The notes under the pieces were generated by a model that was given only the letters and a program-made list of their open reading frames with translations, had not been told where the DNA came from and did not search any database. 30,395 nucleotides of DNA from JAVBRU01 sp031547595 (lineage in GTDB: Bacteria > Bacillota > Clostridia > Christensenellales > Aristaeellaceae): the NCBI GenBank assembly GCA_031547595.1, contig JAVBRU010000053.1:1-30395 (forward strand), in the 5' to 3' direction. Both the position numbers and the translations under genes were made by a program. Every line of letters begins with the position of its first letter. The stretch's first letter is position 1. Below, piece after piece: positions 21,891 through 30,291 of the stretch.

Positions 21891-22787
21891 TTATCCCTTC
21901 ACGGCACCCACAGTGATGCCCGTGACGAAATACTTTTGAACGAACGGGTATACGATCAGGATCGGGCCCGTTACCACGACTGCCATCGCGAGCTTTACGG
22001 ACTCGGTGGGCAGATCCTGGGTTTTCATGCTGGTGTTGGCCGCCATTTGCTTTAAAGCGACGGTGGCGTTCATGAGGTCGTAGAGGTAGAACTGCAATTG
22101 CCAGGTCTTGCTGTTGGTGGAGAACATGCTGGAGCGGTACCAGTCGTTCCATTGCCCAAGGGCGAGGAACAGCCCCACCGTCGCCAGCGCCGGGCCGATG
22201 ATGGGCAGCACGATGCGCAGGAAGATCTTCACATGCCCCGCGCCGTCAATGGTGGCGGACTCCGTGAGAGCATCGGGCACAGAAGAGGAAATGAAGGTGC
22301 GCATCAGGATGATGAGGAACGGGCTCATCAGCGCCGGGAACCAGATGGGGAACGTGCTGCCCCTCAGGTTCAGCACATTGGCATACATCAGATACCACGG
22401 GATCATGCCACCGCCAAAGATCGAGGTGAAGTAAATGAGGAAGGATACTGTGTTGCGGTACTTAAACTCTTTACGCGAGATCACATAGGCCGTGAGGGTG
22501 ATGGTCAATAGCCCCAGCGCCGTGCCCATGAAGGTGTAGTACAGCGTCATTTTGTATGCCTGCAAAATATCCTTAGGTGCCTTGAAAACGATCTGGTATG
22601 CCTCCAGGGAGAAATCCCGCGGCAGGATGGAATAGCCTTTGGTGAGGATCGTGAGGTTGTTGGTGAAAGAACCCGATATAATGATGATGAAGGGGAAAAC
22701 CGATATCACCGCGCATAGGATCAGCAGCGTATACTTGATGATATCAAAGGTGGACTGGGTGGAATCCCGTAAAGCCTTATGCTGCAT
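21891..22787 (-). CDS. Carbohydrate ABC transporter permease, MalG/YtcP family
   Basis: The 298-residue inner-membrane permease has six predicted transmembrane segments. The cytoplasmic EAA loop ESATIDGAGHVKIFLRIVLPI lets it dock with the ATPase. The N-terminal KYTLLILCAVISVFPFIIIISGSFTNN and the C-terminal FVQKYFVTGITVGAVKG are typical of the YtcP/LplC group. No ATPase gene is in the operon; such transporters usually share an MsmX-type ATPase encoded elsewhere. The start ATG 22787 follows an AGGGGA site. Confidence 0.93.
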   Translation of the reverse strand: MQHKALRDSTQSTFDIIKYTLLILCAVISVFPFIIIISGSFTNNLTILTKGYSILPRDFSLEAYQIVFKAPKDILQAYKMTLYYTFMGTALGLLTITLTAYVISRKEFKYRNTVSFLIYFTSIFGGGMIPWYLMYANVLNLRGSTFPIWFPALMSPFLIILMRTFISSSVPDALTESATIDGAGHVKIFLRIVLPIIGPALATVGLFLALGQWNDWYRSSMFSTNSKTWQLQFYLYDLMNATVALKQMAANTSMKTQDLPTESVKLAMAVVVTGPILIVYPFVQKYFVTGITVGAVKG

Positions 22788-22805
22788 CGCTTTGCTTCCC
22801 CTTTC

Positions 22806-24302
22806 TCAAAATAGCGCGTACTCCGGGTTCTTGCGCTTGATAAAGAAGTTGGTCACCAGAATAATCACAAAACCAAACACCGATTGGTACAGGCCCGCCG
22901 CCGTGCCAAGGCCCATGTTGAGCGGCTGCGTGGTGGTGATGCGGTACACATAGGTGTCAAAGATGTCGGTCGTCTGATACAGCAGGCCGTTGTGCCCGAT
23001 CAATTGATAGAACAGCTCGAACTGCCCTTTCATGATGCTGCCAAGCGCATAGAGCAGCAGGATGATGAACGTGGGCTTGAGCAGCGGCAGCGTGATGAAC
23101 CGTATCTGCTGGAAGATGTTCGCGCCGTCCACCTTGGCCGCGTCGTAATAGTCGTCGCTGATGCCGGTGATGGCGGCCAGGTATACCACCATGCCATAGC
23201 CGAGGTTCTTCCACAGATAGAAGAATGTGATCAGGAATGGCCAGAGGTTCGGGTTGTTGTAAAAGTCGATCTTCGCGCCGCCAAGGGATACCAGTGTGGT
23301 ATTGATCAGGCCAAAGTCATACTCGAAAATGTTGTATACCAGCACTTTCAAAATAACGTAGGAGACAAAGTAGGGCATGAAGATCAGCGTTTGAGAGCCT
23401 TTTTTGAACCACTTCTTGCCCACCTGGCTGACCAGTATGGCAAAGAATATCTGCATCACATTGCCAACGCCGATAAACACCACGTTGTACAAAACGGTGT
23501 TTTTCGTGAGATTGAAAAGATCGGATTTCAGAAGGAACTCAAAGTTCTTAAAACCTGTGTACGGGCTGGAGAAGAGGCCATCGCGGAAGTTGAACTGCGT
23601 GAAGGCGAAGTATACGCCCACCATCGGCAGGTAGTTGTTGATCATGAAGTAAACGAAGCAGGGGATCAGAAACAGGAACAGCACCCAGTTGCGCCGAAGC
23701 TCCGTGAGGAAACCATGCTCGTGGCGTAGCTTTCTTTCCCGCGTGCCCATCCGGCTGATGATGATAAGCCCCCCAAGCGCCAGGAACGGCAGCGCATACA
23801 CCACCGGGGAAATCACAAAGCCCTGCATGCCAAAGTTGTAATTGGCGAAATAACTAAAGCCGATGGTGGCAAGGGAGGTCGCCAAGGTGAAAAACATGCC
23901 GCACCGCGCGTTTGCATAAAGGCCCAGCAGACCTTTTGCGCCGTAGCGGTTGAGCGCGGTTTTGATCAGGAACAGCGCGTGGAAGTACAGCGATACCACC
24001 AGCAACACCAGCAGCACCATCGCGTACAGTCCCAGGATGCCTTGCTTGGTCACTTCCACAAAGGACAGGAGGTTGAACAGCGAGTAGGCGCTGCCAAGCT
24101 TTGTTATGGCCGAGGCTTTGAGCTTGAAGCTTTGATACAGTGCCTCGGTATTCACAACAGAAATCCATTGAAACACAGGCAGGCACAATACCACGATCAA
24201 CAGCGAGATACCCGCCGCCATCCACACGCCGAGCTTCCGTTTTTTTACGTCCCGCTCAAAGGTGGCTACAATGCCCGTTTGGGAAGAAAGCGCTGTGTGC
24301 AT
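22806..24302 (-). CDS. Carbohydrate ABC transporter permease, MalF/YteP family, with long N-terminal membrane extension
   Basis: The canonical permease part begins near residue 205 (RRNWVLFLFLIPCFVYFMINNYLPM) and includes the EAA loop DAAKVDGANIFQQIRFITLPL. It ends with KRKNPEYALF, typical of the YteP/LplB group of about 300-320 residues. The first 200 residues are extra and carry about four hydrophobic segments (about 28-48, 90-115, 135-155 and 163-185). They have no recognised domain. The frame is continuous and the ATG at 24302 has AGGA upstream, so the extension looks real. First gene of the xylan transport operon, behind a LacI-type operator. Confidence 0.9.
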   Translation of the reverse strand: MHTALSSQTGIVATFERDVKKRKLGVWMAAGISLLIVVLCLPVFQWISVVNTEALYQSFKLKASAITKLGSAYSLFNLLSFVEVTKQGILGLYAMVLLVLLVVSLYFHALFLIKTALNRYGAKGLLGLYANARCGMFFTLATSLATIGFSYFANYNFGMQGFVISPVVYALPFLALGGLIIISRMGTRERKLRHEHGFLTELRRNWVLFLFLIPCFVYFMINNYLPMVGVYFAFTQFNFRDGLFSSPYTGFKNFEFLLKSDLFNLTKNTVLYNVVFIGVGNVMQIFFAILVSQVGKKWFKKGSQTLIFMPYFVSYVILKVLVYNIFEYDFGLINTTLVSLGGAKIDFYNNPNLWPFLITFFYLWKNLGYGMVVYLAAITGISDDYYDAAKVDGANIFQQIRFITLPLLKPTFIILLLYALGSIMKGQFELFYQLIGHNGLLYQTTDIFDTYVYRITTTQPLNMGLGTAAGLYQSVFGFVIILVTNFFIKRKNPEYALF

Positions 24303-24354
24303 GAAGTGTTCCTGCCCTTCTGATCGAAAATAGGATCATTCATAAACAATGTAA

Positions 24355-24370
24355 ATTAAAACGTTTTAAT
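24355..24370. promoter_or_regulatory. LacI-type operator at the transcription start
   Basis: ATTAAAACGTTTTAAT is a perfect 16-bp CG-centred palindrome that begins 7 nt downstream of the -10 box, over or just after the expected start point. Such a position suits repression by the LacI-family protein encoded in the locus. A catabolite-responsive element is an alternative. Confidence 0.75.
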
Positions 24371-24377
24371 CAACCAT

Positions 24378-24406
24378 ATGATAGCATGTATGTTCCAGTA
24401 TTGCAA
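24378..24406 (-). promoter_or_regulatory. sigmaA promoter of the xylan transport operon
   Basis: The minus strand has TTGCAA (24401-24406), a 17-nt spacer ending in TGC, and TATCAT (24378-24383). This is an extended -10 promoter about 70 nt before the first permease gene. The leader is short and carries the operator palindrome. Confidence 0.75.
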
Positions 24407-24462
24407 TAGCAAAAACAAAATTTGTTCAATTTGGATTTGAAAAATCAAAAAATCGCATTTTG

Positions 24463-24472
24463 AAAACGTTTT
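24463..24472. promoter_or_regulatory. Second AAAACGTTTT palindrome
   Basis: A 10-bp palindrome identical to the core of the operator at 24355-24370 lies about 100 bp upstream of it, beyond the -35 box. A third, weaker core (AAACGTTT) is at 24558-24565. The spacing would allow looping between repressor-bound sites. The rest of 24303-24574 is AT-rich and shows no gene. Confidence 0.6.
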
Positions 24473-24574
24473 AGTATTTGCAAAGGAATTTTATTTAAGA
24501 ATATATGTTCTCTAAATCGAACACAAAAACGGCTATTATGTGATTTCCAGTTGTATTAAACGTTTCAAACTATA

Positions 24575-24601
24575 CACAAAATCCGGCCCTTTTGAGCCGG
24601 A
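24575..24601 (-). terminator. Intrinsic terminator of the corrinoid cluster
   Basis: On the minus strand TCCGGC pairs with GCCGGA around an 8-nt loop and is followed by TTTTGTGT. It lies about 37 nt past the stop codon of the corrinoid activator gene and separates that operon from the xylan promoter. Confidence 0.65.
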
Positions 24602-24638
24602 ACAGAATATCGGGCGGCTTATTTCCAGAAAAGAAAGG

Positions 24639-26081
24639 CTACCCCTCGCCAAAACCCATGGCGTCAACATACCGGTCATTAAACGCAGTACTTCCGCCCA
24701 GGGTGATGGGAATGGCTTCCGCACAAAGCTGAGCCGCTTTTTGCATCAGCCTGCTATCCTCCAAAATCAACGATGCACCGGTCAGCGCGGCATTGCCAAG
24801 CAGATACGCTTGATCAGCCAGCGTTTCCGGGATCAGGCCAATCGCAGCGGCGCTGCGCAGCGGCAGCTGCGTGCCAAACCCACCGGCGATATAAAATGCA
24901 GAAAGATTTTCTGCTTGCACCTTCCCATGCTCCAGCAAGGTTTCGATGCCCGCATAAATGGCGGCCTTGGCCAATTGAACCTGCCGCACGTCCTCCGGGA
25001 ATAGAAACACGCCGTCCATCAGCTCAAAGGGCTTCGCCATATGGCCGCTGGGAGCAATGATACCCAGCTCCAGCAGCACGGCGATGGTATCAATCACGCC
25101 GGAGCCGCACAGGCCGGTGGCCTCGCCCTCCCCTAGCGCATGGCAGCGGACGCCGCCGTTATCCAGCCACACTTTATCGATCGCGCCCTGCACCGCCGGG
25201 CAGCCCATGCGGATGTTGCCGCCCTCCAGCGCAGGGCCAGCGGCAGTAGCGCAGGTGTACAGCTTACCGTCCACACACAGCGCCAGCTCCCCATTGGTGC
25301 CGATATCGGCCAACAAAAAGGGGTTCTCCAGGCCAAGCTGATCCACCGCCAGCAGCCCGCAGGTGATATCCGCGCCCACAAAAGCGCTGATGCAGGGCGG
25401 AATATACGCCTGCATGCCAAGCAGTGGATAAACACCGCCAAATAGCGTATCCGCTTGGAAGGGTGCGCGCGCCAGCGGCGCGGGGTTCGTGCCCGTAAGC
25501 AAATGCAGCATCACCGTGTTGCCCGTGACCACCAGCGCGTCCAAGGGTTTTTCAAATGCAAAGAGAATTCCCCGCAGCGCCGTGGTGATTTGCTGTTGCA
25601 GTTCAAGCAGCTTGCCGCCCATCGAAGCCTCGATGCGGCCAATCACATCGGCAGCAAAGGCGCGCTGTGGGTTGGGCGCGCTGAGCGTTTTCAGCACAGC
25701 GCCCGTCTGCAAATCAAACAGCCGCGCCGCCAGGGTGGTGGTGCCCACATCCACTGCCGCGCCATAGCCGCTGCCCATGGGACAAGCGGGCATATAATGT
25801 ACCGTGGCTCCCGTTTCGATATGCGCAAACGTGCTGGTATCCGGCAGCGTGATCTCGCAATCCCCCTGCAAAACCATTTGACAGGCCAGGCGAACGCCGG
25901 CCTTTTTTTCTGTTTCGTTGGGCGGCGACACCTGTCCGCCAGCAATCACCCGGCATTTGAGGCATGTGCCATGCCCGCCGCAAGGGTGCGAAAGGGTGTG
26001 CACCACATCCCGAAGCGTACAGGGCGCATCAAAGACTATCGTTTGGACCCCGCTGTTTTCAATCAGCCGAAGCGTTGCCAT
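24639..26081 (-). CDS. Corrinoid activation protein: 2Fe-2S plus ASKHA ATPase domain (RACo-like)
   Basis: The 480-residue protein uses ATP to re-reduce inactive Co(II) corrinoid protein to Co(I). A plant-type 2Fe-2S domain is at about 1-90 with Cys34, Cys40, Cys43 and Cys67 (HPCGGHGTCLKC and RLACQM). The ASKHA actin-like ATPase region starts near 105 (AAVDVGTTTLAARLFDL) and shows FLLADIGTNGELAL and FYIAGGFGTQLPL. Start ATG 26081 follows GGGGAGG by 6 nt; a longer frame upstream is an out-of-frame reading of the DUF2284 gene. The linker is shorter than in the roughly 600-residue RACo/RamA proteins. It overlaps the DUF2284 gene by 23 nt and is the last gene of the corrinoid operon. Confidence 0.92.
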   Translation of the reverse strand: MATLRLIENSGVQTIVFDAPCTLRDVVHTLSHPCGGHGTCLKCRVIAGGQVSPPNETEKKAGVRLACQMVLQGDCEITLPDTSTFAHIETGATVHYMPACPMGSGYGAAVDVGTTTLAARLFDLQTGAVLKTLSAPNPQRAFAADVIGRIEASMGGKLLELQQQITTALRGILFAFEKPLDALVVTGNTVMLHLLTGTNPAPLARAPFQADTLFGGVYPLLGMQAYIPPCISAFVGADITCGLLAVDQLGLENPFLLADIGTNGELALCVDGKLYTCATAAGPALEGGNIRMGCPAVQGAIDKVWLDNGGVRCHALGEGEATGLCGSGVIDTIAVLLELGIIAPSGHMAKPFELMDGVFLFPEDVRQVQLAKAAIYAGIETLLEHGKVQAENLSAFYIAGGFGTQLPLRSAAAIGLIPETLADQAYLLGNAALTGASLILEDSRLMQKAAQLCAEAIPITLGGSTAFNDRYVDAMGFGEG

Positions 26082-26616
26082 AAGCGGCCTCCCCAAACAG
26101 CAATAGCCCAAAATACGTGACAGTATCCGGGCCGTTGATGTATTTGAGCTCTGTATACCTGGAGGTTTGGTATACGTCGATGCCATAGCCCTCCATAGAA
26201 GACAGGGCTTCACCCGGGGCCCGGCAGGGCAAGCCCTCCGGCTTGGTGCACGCGGAGCACATGCGGCAGCCCCCGGCGGACAGATGCAGGAATTTTCCCT
26301 GCAGCTGCGGCGTGATTGCCTCATGAATGCGGCGGGAACACGCGGCATGTGCATAGCCCGCCGCAAACATCCCCTCGATGTCAAAGGAATCCTCTATGAC
26401 ATGGATCGTCTGATACAGTATGCCCTGGTTATACTGGCGGATCGTATCCATCAGTTCATCCACCGGCCCAATATCCGGCGGGCACATATGGCAGCGTCCA
26501 TACTGGCCACAGCCGTTCTGGCTGCAGATATCCCGAAAGGTTGCCGACAGCACGATGTCTTTTTGATCGATCCGGGCCGCCTTTTGCGCACCCTGAGCCA
26601 CTATAGTGTCAATCAT
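26059..26616 (-). CDS. DUF2284-like cysteine-rich metal-binding protein
   Basis: The 185-residue protein has two cysteine clusters, CSQNGCGQYGRCHMCPP (about 31-47) and GGCRMCSACTKPEGLPC. They probably bind iron-sulfur clusters or another metal. Ending with SSMEGYGIDVYQTS, it fits the DUF2284 family often found with corrinoid methyltransferases. A role in electron delivery to the corrinoid activator is inferred from position. ATGA overlap with the UroD gene upstream and a 23-nt overlap with the activator gene indicate coupled translation. Confidence 0.85.
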   Translation of the reverse strand: MIDTIVAQGAQKAARIDQKDIVLSATFRDICSQNGCGQYGRCHMCPPDIGPVDELMDTIRQYNQGILYQTIHVIEDSFDIEGMFAAGYAHAACSRRIHEAITPQLQGKFLHLSAGGCRMCSACTKPEGLPCRAPGEALSSMEGYGIDVYQTSRYTELKYINGPDTVTYFGLLLFGEAAYGNASAD

Positions 26617-27596
26617 TGCAGCGCCTCAAAAAAAGCATCGATATTCGCCCAGGGCGCGTGCGCGGGGATATCGCAGCCGGAGGAGGGGAGAAAGTTTGGA
26701 TACTGGCTGCACTTTGCCATCAGCGCTTTAACGGCGGCGCGCATGCCCTCCGGGGTACCGCTCGCAAACTGCCCGGCAGGGTCGATATTGCCCATCACCA
26801 GCACATCGCCCGGCGTTTTGGAAAGCACCTGCGCCATATCCACAGCATTGCCAAAGTGATATGCGGCTGCACCCATAGCATAAAGCTGAGGGAGCATGTT
26901 CGGCACGGTGTTACCGCAGTTGTGGTAGATGATGGGGAAATTCGGCGTTTGCAGCGCGTCAATCATGCCCTTCACCGCCTGACAGGAGAAGGTTTCTGCC
27001 ATATCCGGGCTCAAAATCCCGGCAAGCGGCTCGGCCATCACAATGCCATCCGCCCCCGCCGCCTTGAAAGCGCGGCAATAGTCCATCAGGTACTGCGCGG
27101 CTTTTCGCACCACCGTCATGACCGCGTCCGGCTCATCATAACAGGCGTAGAGGATTTCGGTGACGTCCATCAGCCGCCCTGCCAGCGAGAACGGGCCAAT
27201 CACGCCTGCAAATACGGGCTTTTGCGCCACCAGCTTTTTGGCTTTGCCCACCGCATCCACGCATAACATAGCCCTGCCCCTATCAAGAGAGGGAACTTCC
27301 AGCGCATCAGCCGCCGCTTCCCCATCCACCAATTGCCCCTGTACCGACGGCACTTCATCGGGCAGGAAGCGCACAGACGCACCAAAGGCCTCCGCCTCCA
27401 CCGACAAATCCATCAGGCTGACGGCGGCGGCAGTGGGTGTTTGATTGGCAATATAGGCCATCGCCTGCGCCTGCAAATCCGCACTCAAAATCAGTTCCTT
27501 CACCGTGACACCCAGCTTTTGCGCCGCCGGGAAGGAAAGAATGGGCAGTCCCCTTTTTTCTTTGGCCGTTTGCCACAAAAATGCATTTTTCTTCAT
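26613..27596 (-). CDS. UroD-family methyltransferase, MtaA-like
   Basis: A 327-residue member of the uroporphyrinogen decarboxylase superfamily. It is not a heme enzyme by context. The zinc ligands of methylcobamide:CoM methyltransferase MtaA are matched by His225 and Cys227 in YHNCGN and Cys308 in SSGCDIP. The protein would move a methyl group between the corrinoid protein and a thiol, folate or methoxylated substrate. ATG 27596 comes 2 nt after the stop of the corrinoid gene. An upstream frame extension overlapping that gene is rejected. Acceptor or donor cannot be told from sequence. Confidence 0.88.
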   Translation of the reverse strand: MKKNAFLWQTAKEKRGLPILSFPAAQKLGVTVKELILSADLQAQAMAYIANQTPTAAAVSLMDLSVEAEAFGASVRFLPDEVPSVQGQLVDGEAAADALEVPSLDRGRAMLCVDAVGKAKKLVAQKPVFAGVIGPFSLAGRLMDVTEILYACYDEPDAVMTVVRKAAQYLMDYCRAFKAAGADGIVMAEPLAGILSPDMAETFSCQAVKGMIDALQTPNFPIIYHNCGNTVPNMLPQLYAMGAAAYHFGNAVDMAQVLSKTPGDVLVMGNIDPAGQFASGTPEGMRAAVKALMAKCSQYPNFLPSSGCDIPAHAPWANIDAFFEALQ

Positions 27597-27598
27597 AC

Positions 27599-28234
27599 TC
27601 AACTGCAAAAGGCAATCGCTGCCTGCGCCGCGCTGGCTGCATCGGGGGTGTAGCAATCCGCGCCAATCTCCTCGCAAAAGCGCTGCGTTACCGGCGCGCC
27701 ACCAATCATGATCTTCACTTTATCGCGAACATTGGCCGCTTCGGCCGCCTTCACAACCTCTGCCATCACACCCATGGTGGTGGTCAGCAGCGCAGAGCAG
27801 CAAATGATATTGCACTCCTGCTCGATAGCGGCCTGCACAAACGCACCCGGCGCCACATCCACCCCGAGGTCCACAACCTCCAGCCCTTTGCCCTCCAGCA
27901 TCATCCGCACCAGGTTTTTGCCGATATCGTGCATATCACCCTGCACAGTGCCAATGCACACCTTGCCCGTGGCCTTCACGCCCTCTGCCGCAAGCAACGG
28001 CTTTAGCAGCGCCGCGCCCTGATTCATCGCGCGCGCAGCCACCAGCACTTCGGGCACAAACACTTCGTTGTTCTTAAACTTTTCGCCGATGATGTTCATC
28101 CCGTCCATCAGGCCCTGCTCCAAGATGGTCTGGGCAGAAATTCCCTCGTCTATCGCCTGCTGCACCAGCGCCTTGCAATCCTTGGCCTTTCCCATTTGAA
28201 GCGCAACCGAAATCTGATTGAGCAGTTCCATCAT
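27599..28234 (-). CDS. Corrinoid-binding methyl carrier protein (MtaC/MttC-like)
   Basis: The 211-residue protein has an N-terminal four-helix cap (about 1-85, with GLMDGMNIIGEKFKNNEVFVPEVL split across helices) and a Rossmann-like B12-binding domain. The cobalt-binding His102 sits in GDMHDIGKNLV (DxHxxG). Ser147 (CSALLTTTM) and the GGAP motif at 178-181 (MIGGAPVTQRF) complete the base-off site. It carries the methyl group between two methyltransferases. Start ATG 28234 follows GGAGG by 6 nt; a second ATG is adjacent. It lies in the centre of the operon, flanked by UroD-type proteins. Confidence 0.95.
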   Translation of the reverse strand: MMELLNQISVALQMGKAKDCKALVQQAIDEGISAQTILEQGLMDGMNIIGEKFKNNEVFVPEVLVAARAMNQGAALLKPLLAAEGVKATGKVCIGTVQGDMHDIGKNLVRMMLEGKGLEVVDLGVDVAPGAFVQAAIEQECNIICCSALLTTTMGVMAEVVKAAEAANVRDKVKIMIGGAPVTQRFCEEIGADCYTPDAASAAQAAIAFCS

Positions 28235-28255
28235 AACATTCCTCCATAAATAAGA

Positions 28256-29275
28256 TTATTCTGCGGCAGCCTCTGCCATAGCGCGAATGTTGTCTATACT
28301 GACGCCCGGCAGTATGGATTCGTGGCTGGGTGAAACAACAAAGTTGGGGCCAAAGATGTCTTTCAGGCGGCGCACTTCGTCTCGCACCTGCTGCGGCGTG
28401 CCAAAGGGCAACATCTCCTGCGTGTCTACGCCGCCCACAAAAATCAGGTCTTTGCCATACTTTTTTTGCAGACTGACGGCATCCATATGCGCGGCCTTGG
28501 CCTGGATGGGATGCAGCGCATCCACCCCTGCATCGATCAGGCGCGGAATGACGCGGTCGATCGAGCCGCAGCTGTGCAGCAGCACCTTCATGCCGTGGCG
28601 GTGCGCCTGATCGGTGAACTTCGCAAAATGCGGCATCACAAACCTGTCAAACAGCTCGGGCGATATCAAGGTATCCAGCTGACTGCCAAAGTCGTTGCCA
28701 AAGAAGAACATGTCAATCTTGCCCTTGGCCTGGGTAAACAGCCGCTCGTTGATCCGCAAATAGAAATCTACCACATGCTCTGTGACGGCCTCCACCACAT
28801 CAGGGTCTGTATACATTTTTACAAAGTAGTTTTCCATGCCAAAAAAGTCACACACGTTGTGGAAAAAACAGCTCCACGACCCGCTGAGCACCGCCTGATC
28901 CGCCGCAAGGGTGGCATCGATCTCGCGGATGGTCTGGCTAAAATCAATGTATTTTTCGTCCGGCCAGGCAAAGGCCTCCACCTCGGCCACGCTTTCGCAT
29001 GCGGCAAACACGCCATCCTGATTGAGGCTGCGACGCGCCTGACCGCCCAGCACATCAAACATCGGACGGTTATCCGGCGGCTTCCACATATTGCAAGCAT
29101 CTGGCATCACCCAGCGGCAGGTGGAACCCAGCTTGATGCCCAGTTCAAAATCATCCTTCACGCCGAAGGCATGATAAATCGCATCGGCATAGGCGTAGTT
29201 GGGGTTGCCGTGCCAAAAGCCGCAGTGGCCGCTGCGTTTGTTCAGGATATTGGCGAATTGTTCACGGTTGCTCAT
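28256..29275 (-). CDS. UroD-family protein, probable substrate methyltransferase
   Basis: A 339-residue UroD-superfamily protein. The metal-site region reads VLLHSCGSIDRVIPRL (His234, Cys236). The third MtaA cysteine is replaced by a histidine-containing SPSHESILPGVS near the end, so its metal set differs from the MtaA-like gene in the same operon. UroD-type proteins act as substrate:corrinoid methyltransferases in O-demethylase systems of acetogens (MtvB type), a reasonable model here. The start overlaps the upstream stop as ATGA. Substrate unknown. Confidence 0.87.
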   Translation of the reverse strand: MSNREQFANILNKRSGHCGFWHGNPNYAYADAIYHAFGVKDDFELGIKLGSTCRWVMPDACNMWKPPDNRPMFDVLGGQARRSLNQDGVFAACESVAEVEAFAWPDEKYIDFSQTIREIDATLAADQAVLSGSWSCFFHNVCDFFGMENYFVKMYTDPDVVEAVTEHVVDFYLRINERLFTQAKGKIDMFFFGNDFGSQLDTLISPELFDRFVMPHFAKFTDQAHRHGMKVLLHSCGSIDRVIPRLIDAGVDALHPIQAKAAHMDAVSLQKKYGKDLIFVGGVDTQEMLPFGTPQQVRDEVRRLKDIFGPNFVVSPSHESILPGVSIDNIRAMAEAAAE

Positions 29276-30291
29276 TTCGTTATCCTATCCCATTCTTCAA
29301 ACACGGCGCGCACGTTTTCGGACTTTGCGCCCGCGCCAAACTCGCACTGGGCGATGCAGCCGCCGTTTTGCCACAGCGTTTCGTGCACCTGGCGCACCGC
29401 ATCCTGCACCTCGGCCTTCGTGCCAAAGGGCAGAAGGTGCTGGCGGTCGATCTCGCCCCAAAATGTGATCTGGCCTTTGTAGGGTGCCAGATTATCCAGC
29501 CCCATGCAGAACAATTGCAGGTTGGCCGCATCCAGGCCGATTTCGATCAACTCCGGCAAAATGCGCAGGGTATGGCCGTCTGAGTGCATGAAGGCGCGTT
29601 TGCCATGCCGGTGCGCAATATCGATAAAATCCTTATACATGGGCTTGAAAATCTCGCGCCAGAGCACGGGGTTGATCAATAGGTCGCTCTGCGCGCCCCA
29701 GTCATCCATAAAACCCAGGCCGTCCACATCTGTTTTGGCCCATTTTTCCAATAGCTCGCAGTGGAAGGCGTGCATCTGTCCCATGAACTTCTTCAGCCCG
29801 GAAGGGATGTCCATCAGATCCATATACAGCTGCTGCGTTCCGCGGATGAACTGCAATTGCTCAAAAGGGCGCGGGCAGGCGTCCGAAATCACAAACTTAT
29901 CCGTTGCTCCGCACGCGCGGTTGACCTCGTCGATATCGAACGTCAGCCACTCATAGGGGATATGGATGGGCGAAAGATCATCCCAGTCCTCATCTTCTTC
30001 CGGAATGATAGGCTTTTTGACCTCGCCAATCACGCCACGTTGCGCATTTGTGAAAACGCAGCCCCAGGGATCGATGTATTCGCCAATCTCTTCCGGGTGT
30101 CCAATGGTTTTGGGCAGCGCCTGATAGGTGGTGGCCGTGCCGCCAAAGAAATCGCTGGGGTAATCGCGGTGCAGGGCATGCAGCGCATCATGATGATAGA
30201 TATCCGCCCAGCCCAGCACCCACATTTGCCGCGGCGCGCGGCCGGTATTTTGAAAGTCAAGCGTTCTGTATACAAGGTCCCGGCTGGTCAT
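29272..30291 (-). CDS. UroD-family protein with HSD metal site
   Basis: A second 339-residue UroD-superfamily protein, first gene of the corrinoid operon. The metal motif reads FMHSDGHTLRILPELIEIG, with Asp238 in place of the cysteine of HxC, and a cysteine recurs at 316 (CIAQCEFG). This HSDG subgroup is common among uncharacterised UroD-like proteins and its reaction is not established. It may be the partner of the next gene, a second substrate methyltransferase or the acceptor-side enzyme. In the 104 nt upstream there is only a weak promoter candidate (TTGATC, 17 nt, TTAGAT on the minus strand) and a GATCGCGATC palindrome at 30346-30355. Confidence 0.85.
   Translation of the reverse strand: MTSRDLVYRTLDFQNTGRAPRQMWVLGWADIYHHDALHALHRDYPSDFFGGTATTYQALPKTIGHPEEIGEYIDPWGCVFTNAQRGVIGEVKKPIIPEEDEDWDDLSPIHIPYEWLTFDIDEVNRACGATDKFVISDACPRPFEQLQFIRGTQQLYMDLMDIPSGLKKFMGQMHAFHCELLEKWAKTDVDGLGFMDDWGAQSDLLINPVLWREIFKPMYKDFIDIAHRHGKRAFMHSDGHTLRILPELIEIGLDAANLQLFCMGLDNLAPYKGQITFWGEIDRQHLLPFGTKAEVQDAVRQVHETLWQNGGCIAQCEFGAGAKSENVRAVFEEWDRITK

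Noticed and set aside
26082..26384. N-terminal extension of the corrinoid activator
   Set aside because: This is an out-of-frame reading of the DUF2284 gene. The 2Fe-2S domain starts naturally at 26081 behind GGGGAGG.
26613..30291. Heme biosynthesis (HemE) operon
   Set aside because: The UroD-superfamily proteins sit with a corrinoid protein and a corrinoid activator, and no other heme genes are present.
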